A stretch of DNA of 64,000 nt from Sweltsa coloradensis (lineage: Eukaryota > Arthropoda > Insecta > Plecoptera > Chloroperlidae), in assembly GCA_024449915.1 (NCBI GenBank), contig JAMZAV010006976.1, forward strand, positions 1 through 64,000, given 5' to 3'. Positions within the stretch are counted from its first letter, which is position 1. Each line of letters opens with the position of its first letter. The position numbers and the translations under genes were made by a program. A model generated the notes under the pieces. The model was not told the DNA's origin. It was given only the letters and a program-made list of their open reading frames with translations, and did no database searches. Below, in pieces: positions 33,570 through 44,840 of this stretch.

Positions 33570-33822
33570 TCTCTTGACTGCATCTTTCAAGCTTGGCAAA
33601 TTGAATTGGGACGAACTATTAGATTTTTAAAAAATCAAAAAGATTTGAAATGATTGGGAGGGGGGGGGGGGGGTTGATTATTCAGTTCTGAGTAGAAGTT
33701 ACAATCAAGATATCGTAATGTGTCTTTTCAAATTTGAAGCATCTTTTTAATGTTTTAAAAATCAAATAGTTCATCCCAATTCAATTTTGCCAAGCTTTGC
33801 AAGATGCAGTCAGAGACGGGAT
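33570..33822. mobile_element. Foldback/MITE element, intron 2
   Basis: The left arm (TGACTGCATCTTTCAAGCTT, GGCAAATTGAATTGGGACGA) pairs with the right arm ending AAGCTTTGCAAGATGCAGTC. Arms are about 80 bp with small indels. A run of about 16 G lies between them. No coding sequence. Confidence 0.65.
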
Positions 33823-34199
33823 TTTTTGTATGTGTTGTGCGTAAATATAGAAGGTACAGTCTGTAGTTTAAAGTTTTTAATAATTGCTACGGGTTATTGG
33901 TTAACAATTATACCCCTCCAACACTTGCTTATCACTAGGGCCCGGATGTTTAGTACCTTTAATTAAGAGGCAGGCAAATAGTATCTTTTAAACACCAAAA
34001 AATATGGAAAAAAGAAAAAAAGGTGCTATCAAATATCTATTCCCATTAAAATTTTATTGCGTTTCCCTTATTTTTAGAAATTTTTTGTTAGGGCAATATA
34101 TTTTCTTGGGGGGGGAGGGGAGGGGTACTTTTTTCCTAGATAAATCAATCATCCCACATTACAGTAGGTATTCGACAAGGTTTACATTAGATAAGATAA

Positions 34200-34870
34200 G
34201 AGTCACTAAAAGTTACGGATGTGCCTCTTTCAACAAAAAACAAAATCTCAACAAAATCTCATTAAAAGTTGTAACTTTAAAAAATAAAACGCCCTGCGGG
34301 GCAAACTGTGGGGTATTCGTCCCAAGACCCTCCTCACACCAGGAAAATTAGTTTGAATTTACGTTTTTCATAACCTAATTTTAACAACTCAAATTCAGTT
34401 ATAAAATGTTGAAATTTTAAAAACTCCCTGCGAGGCTAACTAGGGAACTACCGCCCCAGATCCCCAACTAATTAGTGTTGTTTTCATGGTCGGGGGAGGG
34501 GGGGGGGGCACTTACCCTCCCCCCTGGATTTCAGAGGAAATTATGTATTTTGCACCAGGATAGGATAAACATGTTTGATTTACTTTATACATAACTTATT
34601 TTAGCAACCCAAAACTTATTTTACCAACCAAAAATCTGATCAAAAGTGGTGAAAATATACATTTTTTTTTAAAACACCCTGCGGGGCTAATTTGGGGGTG
34701 TTTGCCCACGGACCACCCGTTACAACAGGATAAATGTGTTAGAATTCCGTTTTTCACCATTTATTTTATCAACTAAAATTCGGATATAAAATGGTTAAAT
34801 TTGGGAAAATGCCCTGCCGGGCTAATTGGGGTAATGTTGGTCCCGAACCCCCATTACTCCTAATAAGGTT
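34200..34870 (+). repeat. Degenerate ~137 bp repeat block, intron 2
   Basis: The core CCCTGCGGGGCTAA (or close variants) recurs at about 34291, 34428, 34677 and 34812. Each is followed by G-rich sequence, CCC-rich sequence and a TTCAT/ACAACT segment. Spacings are about 137, 249 and 135 bp, as expected if one unit boundary has decayed. Confidence 0.55.
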
Positions 34871-34939
34871 TGTTTAATACTGCCCCGCCCCCCCCCCCAG
34901 GCTTAATTCTGGCGGCGCCCATGCAAACCCCTTATACAG

Positions 34940-35284
34940 TAGCTATGTTTACATGGAGGATTCAAAACGGTATTGAGTTCGATCAGACCTCTCAATCCTC
35001 CATGTAACCACTTGGAACTTGGATCGGATCGGTTGGATCCAATCCCACAAAAGTTGGAATCGGATTGAAATATCGGATCGAAACTAAGCATGTAAACAGT
35101 TTCGCATATCGGATCGAGTACACTGCATCAGTTAACGAAGAAGTTTACATAGCTACCGCTAGATGGCATTAACTTAGTATTGAAACCAGATTGAATCCTT
35201 GTTCAATTCTTGACATGTAAACCCGTACCTCAGAATTAAATCCAATCCCAATACAGTATTCAATACGCCATGTAAACATAACTA
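34940..35284. mobile_element. 345 bp MITE with ~36 bp inverted ends, intron 2
   Basis: Starts TAGCTATGTTTACATGGAGG; the end reverse-complements to TAGTTATGTTTACATGGCGT. GATCGGATCG and GTAAAC motifs recur inside. Adjacent TA dinucleotides could be a target duplication. No gene inside. Confidence 0.6.
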
Positions 35285-35960
35285 ATATGAATTGCATTTT
35301 GATAACTTTCATTAGCTACCAAAAACGCTTATTAATATCACCTACATCCAATATAAAGATTAACATGTGTATCAATGCTTCTTGAGTTCTTGCTTAAATT
35401 ACCCCCCCCCCCCCCTATAATGTTCAATAGTGTTTGGGCACCCACAGTCATTTTGAAAAGTTGCCGCCCATGTCAAACATGATACTGTATATTCAATCCT
35501 TGTAGCTTATGATTAGGGCCCCGTAAAATTAGCAGAACAATCTTAGTTTTGAATTCTGTTAATATTAGCATTAATTAGCATTAAATGATAAACGTGTTCA
35601 AAACATACAAATTTACCCTTATGACTTCTTGTTTCACTGGTAAAACTTAACAAGAGTGTAGCAAATTATGCAAACATTAATATTTTTTCCCAAATTAACC
35701 CAATATTGCCTATATTTACAGGACAAATGTGCAATAATGATCAAATATTGCTAAAATTAGCAAAAACAGCCAATTTTAGCAAAAATTACCAGATATAGCA
35801 TTTAGTAGCATTTTAGAGTTAAAACGAAATTTACGGGGCCCTACTTATGATATGTCTAAAATCTAAATCATCTATGATTGATTAATCAGCACCACCCATC
35901 CAAATACATTACTATATATGCACAATTTTTTAGTTTTTTTTCTTGTATTTTACTTTTCAG

Positions 35961-36132
35961 TTAATTAAAGACTGTGAAAGGATCCATGGCATTAACATCA
36001 CCAACAAAAGAAAGGATTTTTTCACAACAAATGTTGTTGACAAAATAATCGACAGGGCTCTACAAGTCAAATGCAGTTGGACAAAGGACCTTCTACCGTT
36101 TATTGGCATGGAAAATGACTTCGATATAAATG
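35961..36132 (+). CDS. Uncharacterised five-exon gene, exon 3
   Basis: Acceptor TATTTTACTTTTCAG ends at 35960. Reads LIKDCERIHGINITNKRKDF, then VVDKIIDRALQVKCSWTKD and LLPFIGMENDFDIN, ending in phase 1 at ATG|GTGAGT, a strong donor. If exon 2 ends at 32794 the phases clash here and would create a stop; a later acceptor at AAAG (exon start 35971) would also repair it. A 137 bp foldback element begins 30 bp after the donor. Confidence 0.7.
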
Positions 36133-36161
36133 GTGAGTAAACTTTGTTTATCAAAACTATA

Positions 36162-36298
36162 GGTCTGTTTCTTTGTCCGGGTGTAGCTGCATGAATACAG
36201 GATATGCAGCTCACTCATTGGACAAGGAAACCTTTTGTCCAATGAGTGAGCTGCATATACTGCATTCATGCAACTACACCGGGACAAAGAAACAGACC
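36162..36298. mobile_element. TA-flanked foldback MITE, intron 3
   Basis: Arms of 64-65 bp with about four mismatches surround a short GGAAACCTT loop. Ends are GGTCTGTTTCTTTGTC and GACAAAGAAACAGACC, each flanked by TA (36160-36161 and 36299-36300). TA target plus short length suggests a Tc1/mariner-type MITE. In RNA it would form a long hairpin just behind the exon 3 donor. Confidence 0.75.
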
Positions 36299-37441
36299 TA
36301 ATATTTCTGTATGAATTATACGTCCAAGTAAACTTACAAACAATTAAAATTTACTCGTTTACAAAATCCACATAAATTAATACGGTTGTCGGGAAAATTT
36401 GCCACTGAGCATGTTTCCTAGAAAGAATATGTTATTATAACTATTTCTTTAACTAATTACATTTTGTATGAATAATTTTTTATTTGATTTGATTTTAATT
36501 ATTATTATTATTTATTTATCAGCAATATGTTCGAATTACATAATACATACACATTGCTGCTGGCAAGAGTAGAGCAAGGCCCCTTAACACAATGTGCCTT
36601 ACCACCAGTTTATGATCTAAATTTTTAATAAATTAAAATAAATTAAATTAGTAATGACTGAGTTGGCAACTGTTCTTTGTTTTTAACCAATTTAACAAAT
36701 CACATCACAAATAATATGGAGTTCCAGTTCACTTTCTTCTTTAATACATGAAAGTAAAATCTAACTATAAAATATATTATAGAGAAGAAGTTAAGGATAT
36801 GGTCCTTAGACTCTCAGTTACAGTAATTAAATTGAAATATTCACTCGGAATAAATCAAAAGCAATGTTTCTTTGTCCTGAAATTGGTGGTAGTGTAGAAA
36901 GGCGGTGTAGACAGGAAATACTCAATAATGCAGGCTTTGTCAGCTAAAATGGCAGAAAATTTCAAGAAGCCTGCGATAAAATACAATAATTTCAGTTGTT
37001 ACATTAATAACTTGTACCATGCCCATAGTTTACAGAATAACATAAACAACACTTATTTGAGTTATTTCAGAGTTAAAAAATGTATAAATGAATGCTTGCC
37101 TTTTTCCATTTACATGTAGGCATACACAAAGTTTGTTTACATGCATAGTTGACCCTATAAATTGTATACCTACCTAGTATAATCTGTAACCAGTGTTGTA
37201 TATGCAAAGAAGTATAAATATTTGAAAATTAAAAAAAAAGTTAACCGAGAGCTTTGGTTGCTGGTTGCTTGTAGCTGCAATGCAGCTACACCAGACAAAA
37301 AACAAGAACAACACGAATGTGCTACATATCCTGCAAGATATGCAGGACAAAGAAACATAGCTAATAGTAATGTCTCCTTCCTATTTATTGGTTCAAAGAG
37401 GTCCATGCTTCATATAATATAAATTTAAAATTTTGTTACAG

Positions 37442-37521
37442 AACAACGAGCTGACTTGGCACTACTGTCGCTTCCTGCCGTAGTAAAAGAAAAAAACAGA
37501 AATTGGTTTGTGACTGAAAAG
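37442..37521 (+). CDS. Uncharacterised five-exon gene, exon 4
   Basis: Short 80 nt exon between TTTTGTTACAG and AAG|GTAAG. Phase 1 entry is exact: the G from exon 3 plus AA gives Glu, then QRADLALLSLPAVVKEKNRN and WFVTEK, leaving in phase 0. No stop in frame. The perfect phase match to both neighbours is strong support for a real spliced gene. The pattern (LALLSLP...KNRNWFV) is hydrophobic, folded-looking sequence. Confidence 0.75.
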
Positions 37522-39057
37522 GTAAGAATTTATTTTTTGCATGCGCATCATAATTCTATCGTCGTATATGGACATACTTAGCAGCCTACTATACATTTTT
37601 TAAAATATCCCCCAAACAAATTGTAAACATTCTAAATATATTCAGATTTCTAAATATTTTTCCCCCTAATGTTTTTCTCAATCACTTTTTCACGCCCCCC
37701 CCCCCCCCCTCCCCCAAAAGTACCACCCAAAATTGTTAACATTGTAGATTTAATGTATACCCTGTATACATGCTGAATTTTAAAGGCTAGTAAATCTACA
37801 TCTACATCTACATCAATATACTTGAAAAATAAGAACTTCAACATTTTGTAGTCATTTTGACATGTCTCATTGCCTTATGCATTTCCAGCCACCAGGCATT
37901 GGCAATTTGCCCCATCCCCTCCCCTTCACAAATTGTTCTGAGGAATATAAAACTAGAAAAATTCAAATTCCAAAATATGCGGCACTAATCCCTCCAGCCC
38001 AATAAACTTTGTAGTATGGCTAGCAAATTAGTCAAATTAGGCATTAATGAGAAAGTTATTATCTGATTTTGGTAGGATATTCTTTCATTGAAAGAGCGGA
38101 AAATTTCCGATTTTCCCCTAAACGAAAAATTCTTCTCATTCTTAGTAGGCTAGGCTAGGCATGGTCTTTATTTAATTTGTTTTTTCGGCCATCCACTTTG
38201 GTCAGCATATAGTTACCAATTGCCATATTTCCTGGACAGAATTTCGGGACACGTATTGTATTGTAGTTGATAGGTGGCACAACAAGGGGTCTGGAGGGGG
38301 GGGGGGGGGGAGCATACGGCCCAAGTCCCAACAGTGAGAAATATCTGTTGGTGAGAAACTTTGTGCATCTACTGTAGGAGGCAAAGCGAACAAAAAATAG
38401 GCTGCGGAAGCAAAATGGCTATTTTTGACATACAAGAATAGTAATTTTCTCAATGATTGATAGTTGGAAACTGTAGATTTTACGTATATACTTGGATGGT
38501 GAATTCTATCACATCACATCACTACATCTACTCTTGAGGAACTTATGCCAGCCAAAAACTAGAATGAGTAGGACTAGGATTTGGAAATTAGGACATTCCC
38601 TAATTTCCGGTACACGAAAAAATAGAGTTCAAAATCGAGACATTCCCAACGTATGGCAACTGTAGGTCAGCCCTGGGGACCAAAGTTACCGTCAGATTGT
38701 TTGATTATGGTCTTTAATGAAAGAGTGGAAAATTTCTGATAGGGTCACTGAAAAAAACTTCAAATTCCAATGTAATAATAATGCTAAATGCCCGCTCTTA
38801 TATGTTTGTTCAGTAAGCTTTTAAAGCTTAGTTACAAAGGTTCACAAGATGCTAATTATAAGTTAATACTTAAGACATAGCCTACATAGTTTTATGTTAT
38901 CATATCATGTATATCCCTAATTGGCCAAAGAAACAGGGTGATATTTTATAAGATGGGGACAGAGATGTAGGAAGTAAATGGATCTGGCTAAAGTGAAGAA
39001 ATTCCATTTGACATCTAACAAACAAGTGTTTTAGTTTGTGTCTGTTTATCTTTTCAG

Positions 39058-39348
39058 CGCGTGCTGCCGTTCCCACACTTGAACCCAGTTTTCGACGACA
39101 TGGCAACATTGTTTGCCAATCCAAAACTGGTGATACAACTTGAGAATTGTGACTTGTGTACGAACGCCCCAAGCATAGCACTAGCGTTCGACACAGTCGT
39201 GGCAATGTACTATTTATGGGACATCGCATTCCCCGGGTGCCTGCAGAACACCCTCCGACTGTATTCAGAGGTTGTTTGTGGGTTTTCTTCAAATTCCGCG
39301 AGGCCGGATACAATTACCAACTTTCTAAACAAATTGAAGAGCAAATGA
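39058..39348 (+). CDS. Uncharacterised five-exon gene, exon 5 (terminal)
   Basis: Acceptor TTATCTTTTCAG ends at 39057. The 96 codons begin RVLPFPHLNPVFDDMATLFA, continue LVIQLENCDLCTNAPSIALA, FDTVVAMYYLWDIAFPGCLQ, NTLRLYSEVVCGFSSNSARP and end TNFLNKLKSK before TGA (39346-39348). Aromatic and hydrophobic periodicity suggests a helical domain. The ending, an aliphatic/aromatic helix, then 'YP/FP-x-x-x-x-NTL' and a final 'FLNKL', recalls the C-terminus of SAMD3-like uncharacterised proteins. Function unknown. Confidence 0.75.
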   Translation, partial: RVLPFPHLNPVFDDMATLFANPKLVIQLENCDLCTNAPSIALAFDTVVAMYYLWDIAFPGCLQNTLRLYSEVVCGFSSNSARPDTITNFLNKLKSK

Positions 39349-40009
39349 AATCAGGCACATTCTACTGTATCTGACAGACGAATTTCCACACTTTCAAATC
39401 TTGATATCTCATTATTCTTTTTACGCACCGTGGAAGTATTGTGTCTAATGATCGAGGGAGTTGTCGATCGACATGTAGACAAAGTTGCACGATTTCAGTG
39501 CTGGTCCAATGCAAGAGCATGGTCTACAGGCTACCAGTATGCTAGTAGGCATATATAAAGGATTGTAGGGCACGTGCTCCTTAGGTCTAAAATGTTGTGC
39601 TTAAGTCCCAGTTTTTGTTAGATTTTAATAATTTACAATCATTTTATAACACTAAATATAGATTCAGAAACTCTGGAAAGATTATGGTATGGAACTTACA
39701 TTAATTTCATGAACATCGTTTTATGTAAACTACATTTTGTTTACGATTTTTAGTACAGTTTGTCTTCAAAATGTTTTTTGTTACTAAAATAACAAAACAT
39801 ATATGTTGTCTTTACCCTCCAAAATATCAAGTTTGTTATCTTTATTTTTATGGAAGTAGTGGGGGAAATCTCTAGGGAATGTTTCAAAATAAGTGTTCGG
39901 AGTTGCGTTATTTTTTACTATAAAATCAATTAAACAATTTTTAAACAAAATTTGAAATTAAAAACAATATCGATTATCTGGAAAAATAGATTTTTTTACA
40001 TCATTTTTC

Positions 40010-41170
40010 ACTCATTTATATTCTTTTGATCAATTTGTCAAATAGGCTGTTACCTCATGTTGTTCACTTTTCTTCAATATACAAGTAGGGTTATACAAAT
40101 ATAGTGAATGCAATTGAAAACTGGCTCACACTAAAGCAACAATGTCATGTTCTAATAGCACCATGTTTTAATTCAAATATCTATATTTTTCTTAGTTGTA
40201 TATTTTAGTTTGTTTCAACTGGGGTGGAACAGCCGTACACAATTGAATCTAGAAAAATGTATTAATATATTAATTAAAACATTTTTCACTCTTTTGAATT
40301 CTTTTGATCAATTTGTCATTAGGCTGTTACCTCATTTGTTCACTTTCCTTAAATATACAAGTAGACCCTGGGGTTATAAAAACATAGCAAATGTAATTGA
40401 AAACTGACTCACACTATTGCAAGCAAGTCAGGGGCATAGCGAGTATTTTCATTCAAGAGGGGGGGGGGGGGGAGAGGATATATTATTGAAGGTTAAATTC
40501 GTTGGGCAGTCTGGGGTCTGGGGCATAGCCCCAGCTGCCGGTGGCGATATTTGTTTGCCCTTTCTATTTGTCTAAGTGGCCGGAAAACGATTTTAGAGAA
40601 ATAATAGTTACAAGCGCAACAAACTTAAAAGGTGGGTATTGGGTGGCAGAAGGTTATAAATGTTCGGTAAAATATAAAATAATTCAAAAAAACATTAAAA
40701 GGCCGACCATCCTTTTGGTGATGTTTTTTCAGACTAACCTGATCTGAACTAATGCATATATGAGCTATCTGTACTACAGATAGCTCATATATGCATTTGT
40801 TTTCTGTACTGTAGCAAATGAATGATAAAATGTGACCTAATGTGTAACCTCCATTTTTCATGTATGATACATTAAACCTATGTTAGACCACTTCACCCTC
40901 ACAGTATGGTTAATTATTATAAATATATATGCATTCAATAGTATAGTCGTATAGTTTAGGACACGTATTATAAATTGCAATCATTGTTCTGATTTTTTTG
41001 GGGGAGGGTCGAACACCCTGATCCTCCCTTGCTTCACCCCTGATTGGCATGTTTCACACGCGTGATGGCACCATGTTTCAATTAAAATCTCTATGTTTTT
41101 ACTTAGTTGGATATTTTTTAATATGTACAAATGGGGTGGAACAGCCTTAAACAATTGAATAAGAACATTG
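40010..41170 (+). repeat. Duplicated segments downstream of the five-exon gene
   Basis: TTCTTTTGATCAATTTGTCA, AGGCTGTTACCTCAT and ATTGAAAACTG-CTCACACT occur at 40020-40140 and again at 40285-40420. GCACCATGTTT, TTACTTAGTTG/TTTCTTAGTTG and GGGGTGGAACAGCC occur at 40158-40250 and again at 41070-41165. Several overlapping duplications, possibly 3' UTR or intergenic. Confidence 0.6.
40751..40797. repeat. Perfect 23 bp palindrome
   Basis: AATGCATATATGAGCTATCT plus GTA (40751-40773), one C, then its exact reverse complement (40775-40797). Near-zero spacer and no mismatches. Could be a very short foldback element or a structural site. Confidence 0.85.
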
Positions 41171-42059
41171 TGTTTGTATGATATTGTGTGAAGAAGAGAA
41201 TTAAATCTTCATCTTATCTATATTTTACGCTAGATAATTTCTAATTTGCAACTTTAAAAGGATATTACCTATATGTACATCTAGATTTAGAAGCAATCAC
41301 AATACACGCAAGATAAAATGTGTTTGTATGGTTGTGATTGCATGAATAAGAGTATATCTTATACATTTTAAGATAATGAATAATTATATATTATTTTGAA
41401 TTTTAAATAATATTATCCGATATTGTTTTGTTGGATAAACCTTGTCCCAATACAGGTGAGATATAATGTTTGTGTATGATTTATATTTAAATAAGATTGT
41501 GATATATCTACATCTTATCTACATTTTAAGCTAATAAAAAATGTGCTAATTTTGCTTAATCTGACAAATGCATTTTAATTTTAAGAGTAAATACACTAAT
41601 TTAAAAGATTGTCTGCTTTGGAAGCAAGCAAACTTGGTTTTTATACCTGTTGTATTTCTTTTAAATTACACATATTTAATGGCATGGTTCAAATATAAGC
41701 TTGTGTTATGAATTGCACTTGTTTGTCCAGTCTGTACGTGTGTTGATGATTGTACATTGTATGTACGTGATAGTGAAAGCCAAGGAATATTTACAAACAA
41801 GAAACTTTGGCAATTAACTAATTAAAATTATAATATTGTCACATAATGAACTAAAACACTCGGGTAATGATTTAAAATACAAAAACACAATATAACACTA
41901 GTTTTGGCATGATAGCATAATATGCATAATTACCAAAACTTCCATTATATATATAGCTCGGTAAGGTTTTATTGCAGAAAGTAATGATTCATAACACAAT
42001 CTAAATATTTAAACAACGATCCTAAATAATTTAGTAATTATAAATGATTTAATAAAGTG
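41171..42059. other. AT-rich spacer
   Basis: Strongly AT-rich, with TATATA runs; no gene or recognised element. Confidence 0.4.
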
Positions 42060-43000
42060 AGGCAAACCTAAGTGTACTCACTTTAAATGGAAGTGAAATC
42101 GACCCTAACGAGTCAAAAATAGTCTTCTTGGATGTGTAATAATCTACCCAAAGGAGGGATCGATCCATTTTTAATTCTGCATTGGTAATGTAGTAGCTAG
42201 GCAGATTAGCCTAACAATTAGGGGTTTTGTGATAGGGGCCTGATTTTTTGCTCAAATACTCAGAAAAATATTATAAGAAGATTGATTCGAGGCCCCTGAA
42301 GAAAGTTAACTGGTTAAGGGGATGAAAGGCGGTGAAATAATAGGGGTGGGTAAATTAGAAAAATACCATTTGTTTATCCAATTTTATCTTAAGAACACCA
42401 AATTCAGAAGTATTATAGATTAAAGTCATAATTTTTTTTTTTAAATATCCATATATTTTTAAATGTATTGTAATCAGGTGCCCTTGACCGAAATTCACAA
42501 ATTTATGCACAATGTTGGGCGGATAAGTCTCAGAATTAGGGACTTTGTGATAGAGTTGTAAATTTTAGCACAAATACGCTGAAGACTTCTTTAAAAAATG
42601 CCTCGAAGGCCACTGAAAAAAGTCCACTTGTTAAGGGGGTGGATGGGGGTGAAGTAATAAGGGATAATGAAACTAAACAATAATATATTCGGCGTCAAAT
42701 GTTCAAACAAGTACTATTTTTTGAACATATTTACTTACTTAAACTTTTGTCAGTTGTCGACTTCAATGTAATAGTAGGGATATTGACATTGTTACGAAAA
42801 ACTATTTTTTCCCGCTTTAAATAGTAATTAAAATAAATATAATCTGATTTACATTGGGTTTTTATTTTATGTAGGTTGTATTCCGGTCGGATGTTGCTGT
42901 CCATGTTTACAACTTCATTACTATATTGATCAAGGATGTTGGTGTAAAATCTCATCAAAATAAGATCGTCACTGCGAGTTCCATAAGTGTTGCCATGCAT
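42060..43000. other. Diverged satellite-like flank and AT-rich spacer
   Basis: 42095-42170 (AATCGACCCTAACGAGTC, AGTCTTCTTGGATGTG, AATCTACCCAAAGG) is an outlying, diverged unit of the satellite that begins at 43005. The rest is AT-rich without coding support. Confidence 0.45.
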
Positions 43001-43004
43001 AACT

Positions 43005-44400
43005 TACTCGCATACCGAGACGAAATAAGTCTTCTTGAGGTCTAAATATCTACCCTAAAGGTTCGAATAATCCCACTACTAGGGGAGTAAAATCGACCCT
43101 TAAGAGTTGAAATAAGTCTTCTTGAGGTCTAAATATCTACCCTAAAGGTTCGAATAATCCCACTACTAGGGGAGTAAAATCGACCCTAAAGAGACGAAAT
43201 AAGTCTTCTTGGAGGTCTAAATATCTACCCTAATCCCACTACTAAGGTAGTAAAACCGACCCTAAAGAGACGAAATAAGTCTTCTTGAGGTCTAAATATC
43301 TACCCTAAAGGTTCGAATAATCGCACTACTAGGGGAGTAAAATCGACCCTAAAGAGACGAAATAAGTCTTCTTGAGGTCTAAATATCTACCCTAATCCCA
43401 CTACTAAGGTAGTAAAACCGACCCTAAAGAGACGAAATAAGTCTTCTTGAGGTCTAAATATCTACCCTAATCCCACTACTAAGGTAGTAAAACCGACCCT
43501 AAAGAGACGAAATAAGTCTTCTTGAGGTCTAAATATCTACCCTAAAGGTTCGAATAATCCCACTACTAGAGGAATAAAATCGACCCTAAAGGGACGAAAT
43601 AAGTCTTCTTGAGGCTAAATATCTACCCTAAAGGTTCGAATAATTCCACTACTAGAGGAATAAAATCGACCCTAAAGGGACGAAATAAGTCTTCTTGAGG
43701 TCTAAATATCTACCCTAAAGGTTCGAAAAATCCCACAACTAGAGGAATAAAATCGACCCTAAAGAGACGAAATAAGTCTTCTTGAGGTCTAAATATCTAC
43801 CCTAAAGGTTCGAAAAATCCCACAACTAGAGGAGTAAAATCGACCCTAAAGAGACGAAATTAAATCTTCTTGGAGGTATTAATATCGACCTTTAAGGTTA
43901 AAATAATCACACTATTAGGGGAGTAAGATCGACCTTTAAGAGACGACATCAGTCTTCTTGATGGTCTAAATATCTACCCTAAGGGTTCGAATAATCCCAC
44001 TACAAAGGAAGTAAAGTTGACTCTTACTAGACGAAAATATTCGTATTAAGGGTCTTAATATCCACCCCTAAAGGTTATATTTATTCTACAACTTGGGGGT
44101 GAAATGAACCCTCCCGAGACGAAATAAGTCTTCTTGATGGTCTAAATATCTACCCAAAGGGTTCGAATAATCCCACTAAAATGGAAGTAAAGTTGTCTCT
44201 CACAAGACGAAAATATTCTTATTAAGGGTCTAAATATCTACCCTTAAAGGTTTTATTTATTCTACAACTTGGGGGTGAAATGAACCCTCCCGAGACAAAA
44301 ATATACCTTTAAGGGTCTAAATATCTAACTTAAAGGTTATAATAATCGCACAACAGGGTGAATTTAATCAACCTTTAGAAGTCGAAAAATATATTTCTAC
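43005..44400 (+). repeat. Satellite array, 87 bp and 75 bp units
   Basis: About fifteen head-to-tail units. The full unit is 87 bp: GACGAAATAAGTCTTCTTGA, GGTCTAAATATCTACCCTAA, AGGTTCGAATAATCCCACTA, CTAGGGGAGTAAAATCGACC, CTAAAGA. A 75 bp version lacks the AGGTTCGAATAA segment. Units at 43010-43860 are very similar; those after 43860 diverge steadily, the usual picture of an array homogenised in its centre. GGTCGATTGGTCGACCCC repeats follow at 44540-44595. Confidence 0.9.
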
Positions 44401-44840
44401 TGGTCGAATTATCGGCCACAAGTGTGCTTTGCCAAATTTGCATATGGCGATTTACGTATACATAATGATAATCATATACCTTTCAGAGCAGAAATTATGA
44501 CCCTCAAGGTTATATTTTTCAACCCTATTGTAAACCCTTGTAGGTCGATTGGTCGACCCCTAAAAATGAAGGGTCGATTGGTCGACCCCATCAGAATAAG
44601 GGTCGAATATATGATATCCTCTAAAAGGTCGAATTATCTACCTTTTAGAATTACAGTGTAGTGCGCCCAATAGAGCAAGAAGATACATATGTTAATCGAA
44701 AAAAATTCACTCGAAGAATGTTCAGGCTGTAAGTAATATGTGCAACTACTGTTGCACACAATTGTTTAATATTATTTAGCCAATGTGCGAGCCGTTGTTT
44801 TGTTTAATTATGAAGTGAACCCTTTTTTAACTGATTCTAG

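Noticed and set aside
34903..35091. A 62-codon minus-strand open frame
   Set aside because: It lies within the 345 bp MITE and consists of its GGATCGGATC-type repeats; not a gene.
43005..44400. A CRISPR-like array, because of regular repeats
   Set aside because: There are no unique spacers between repeats; units are head-to-tail with gradual divergence, and the DNA is eukaryotic. It is a satellite.
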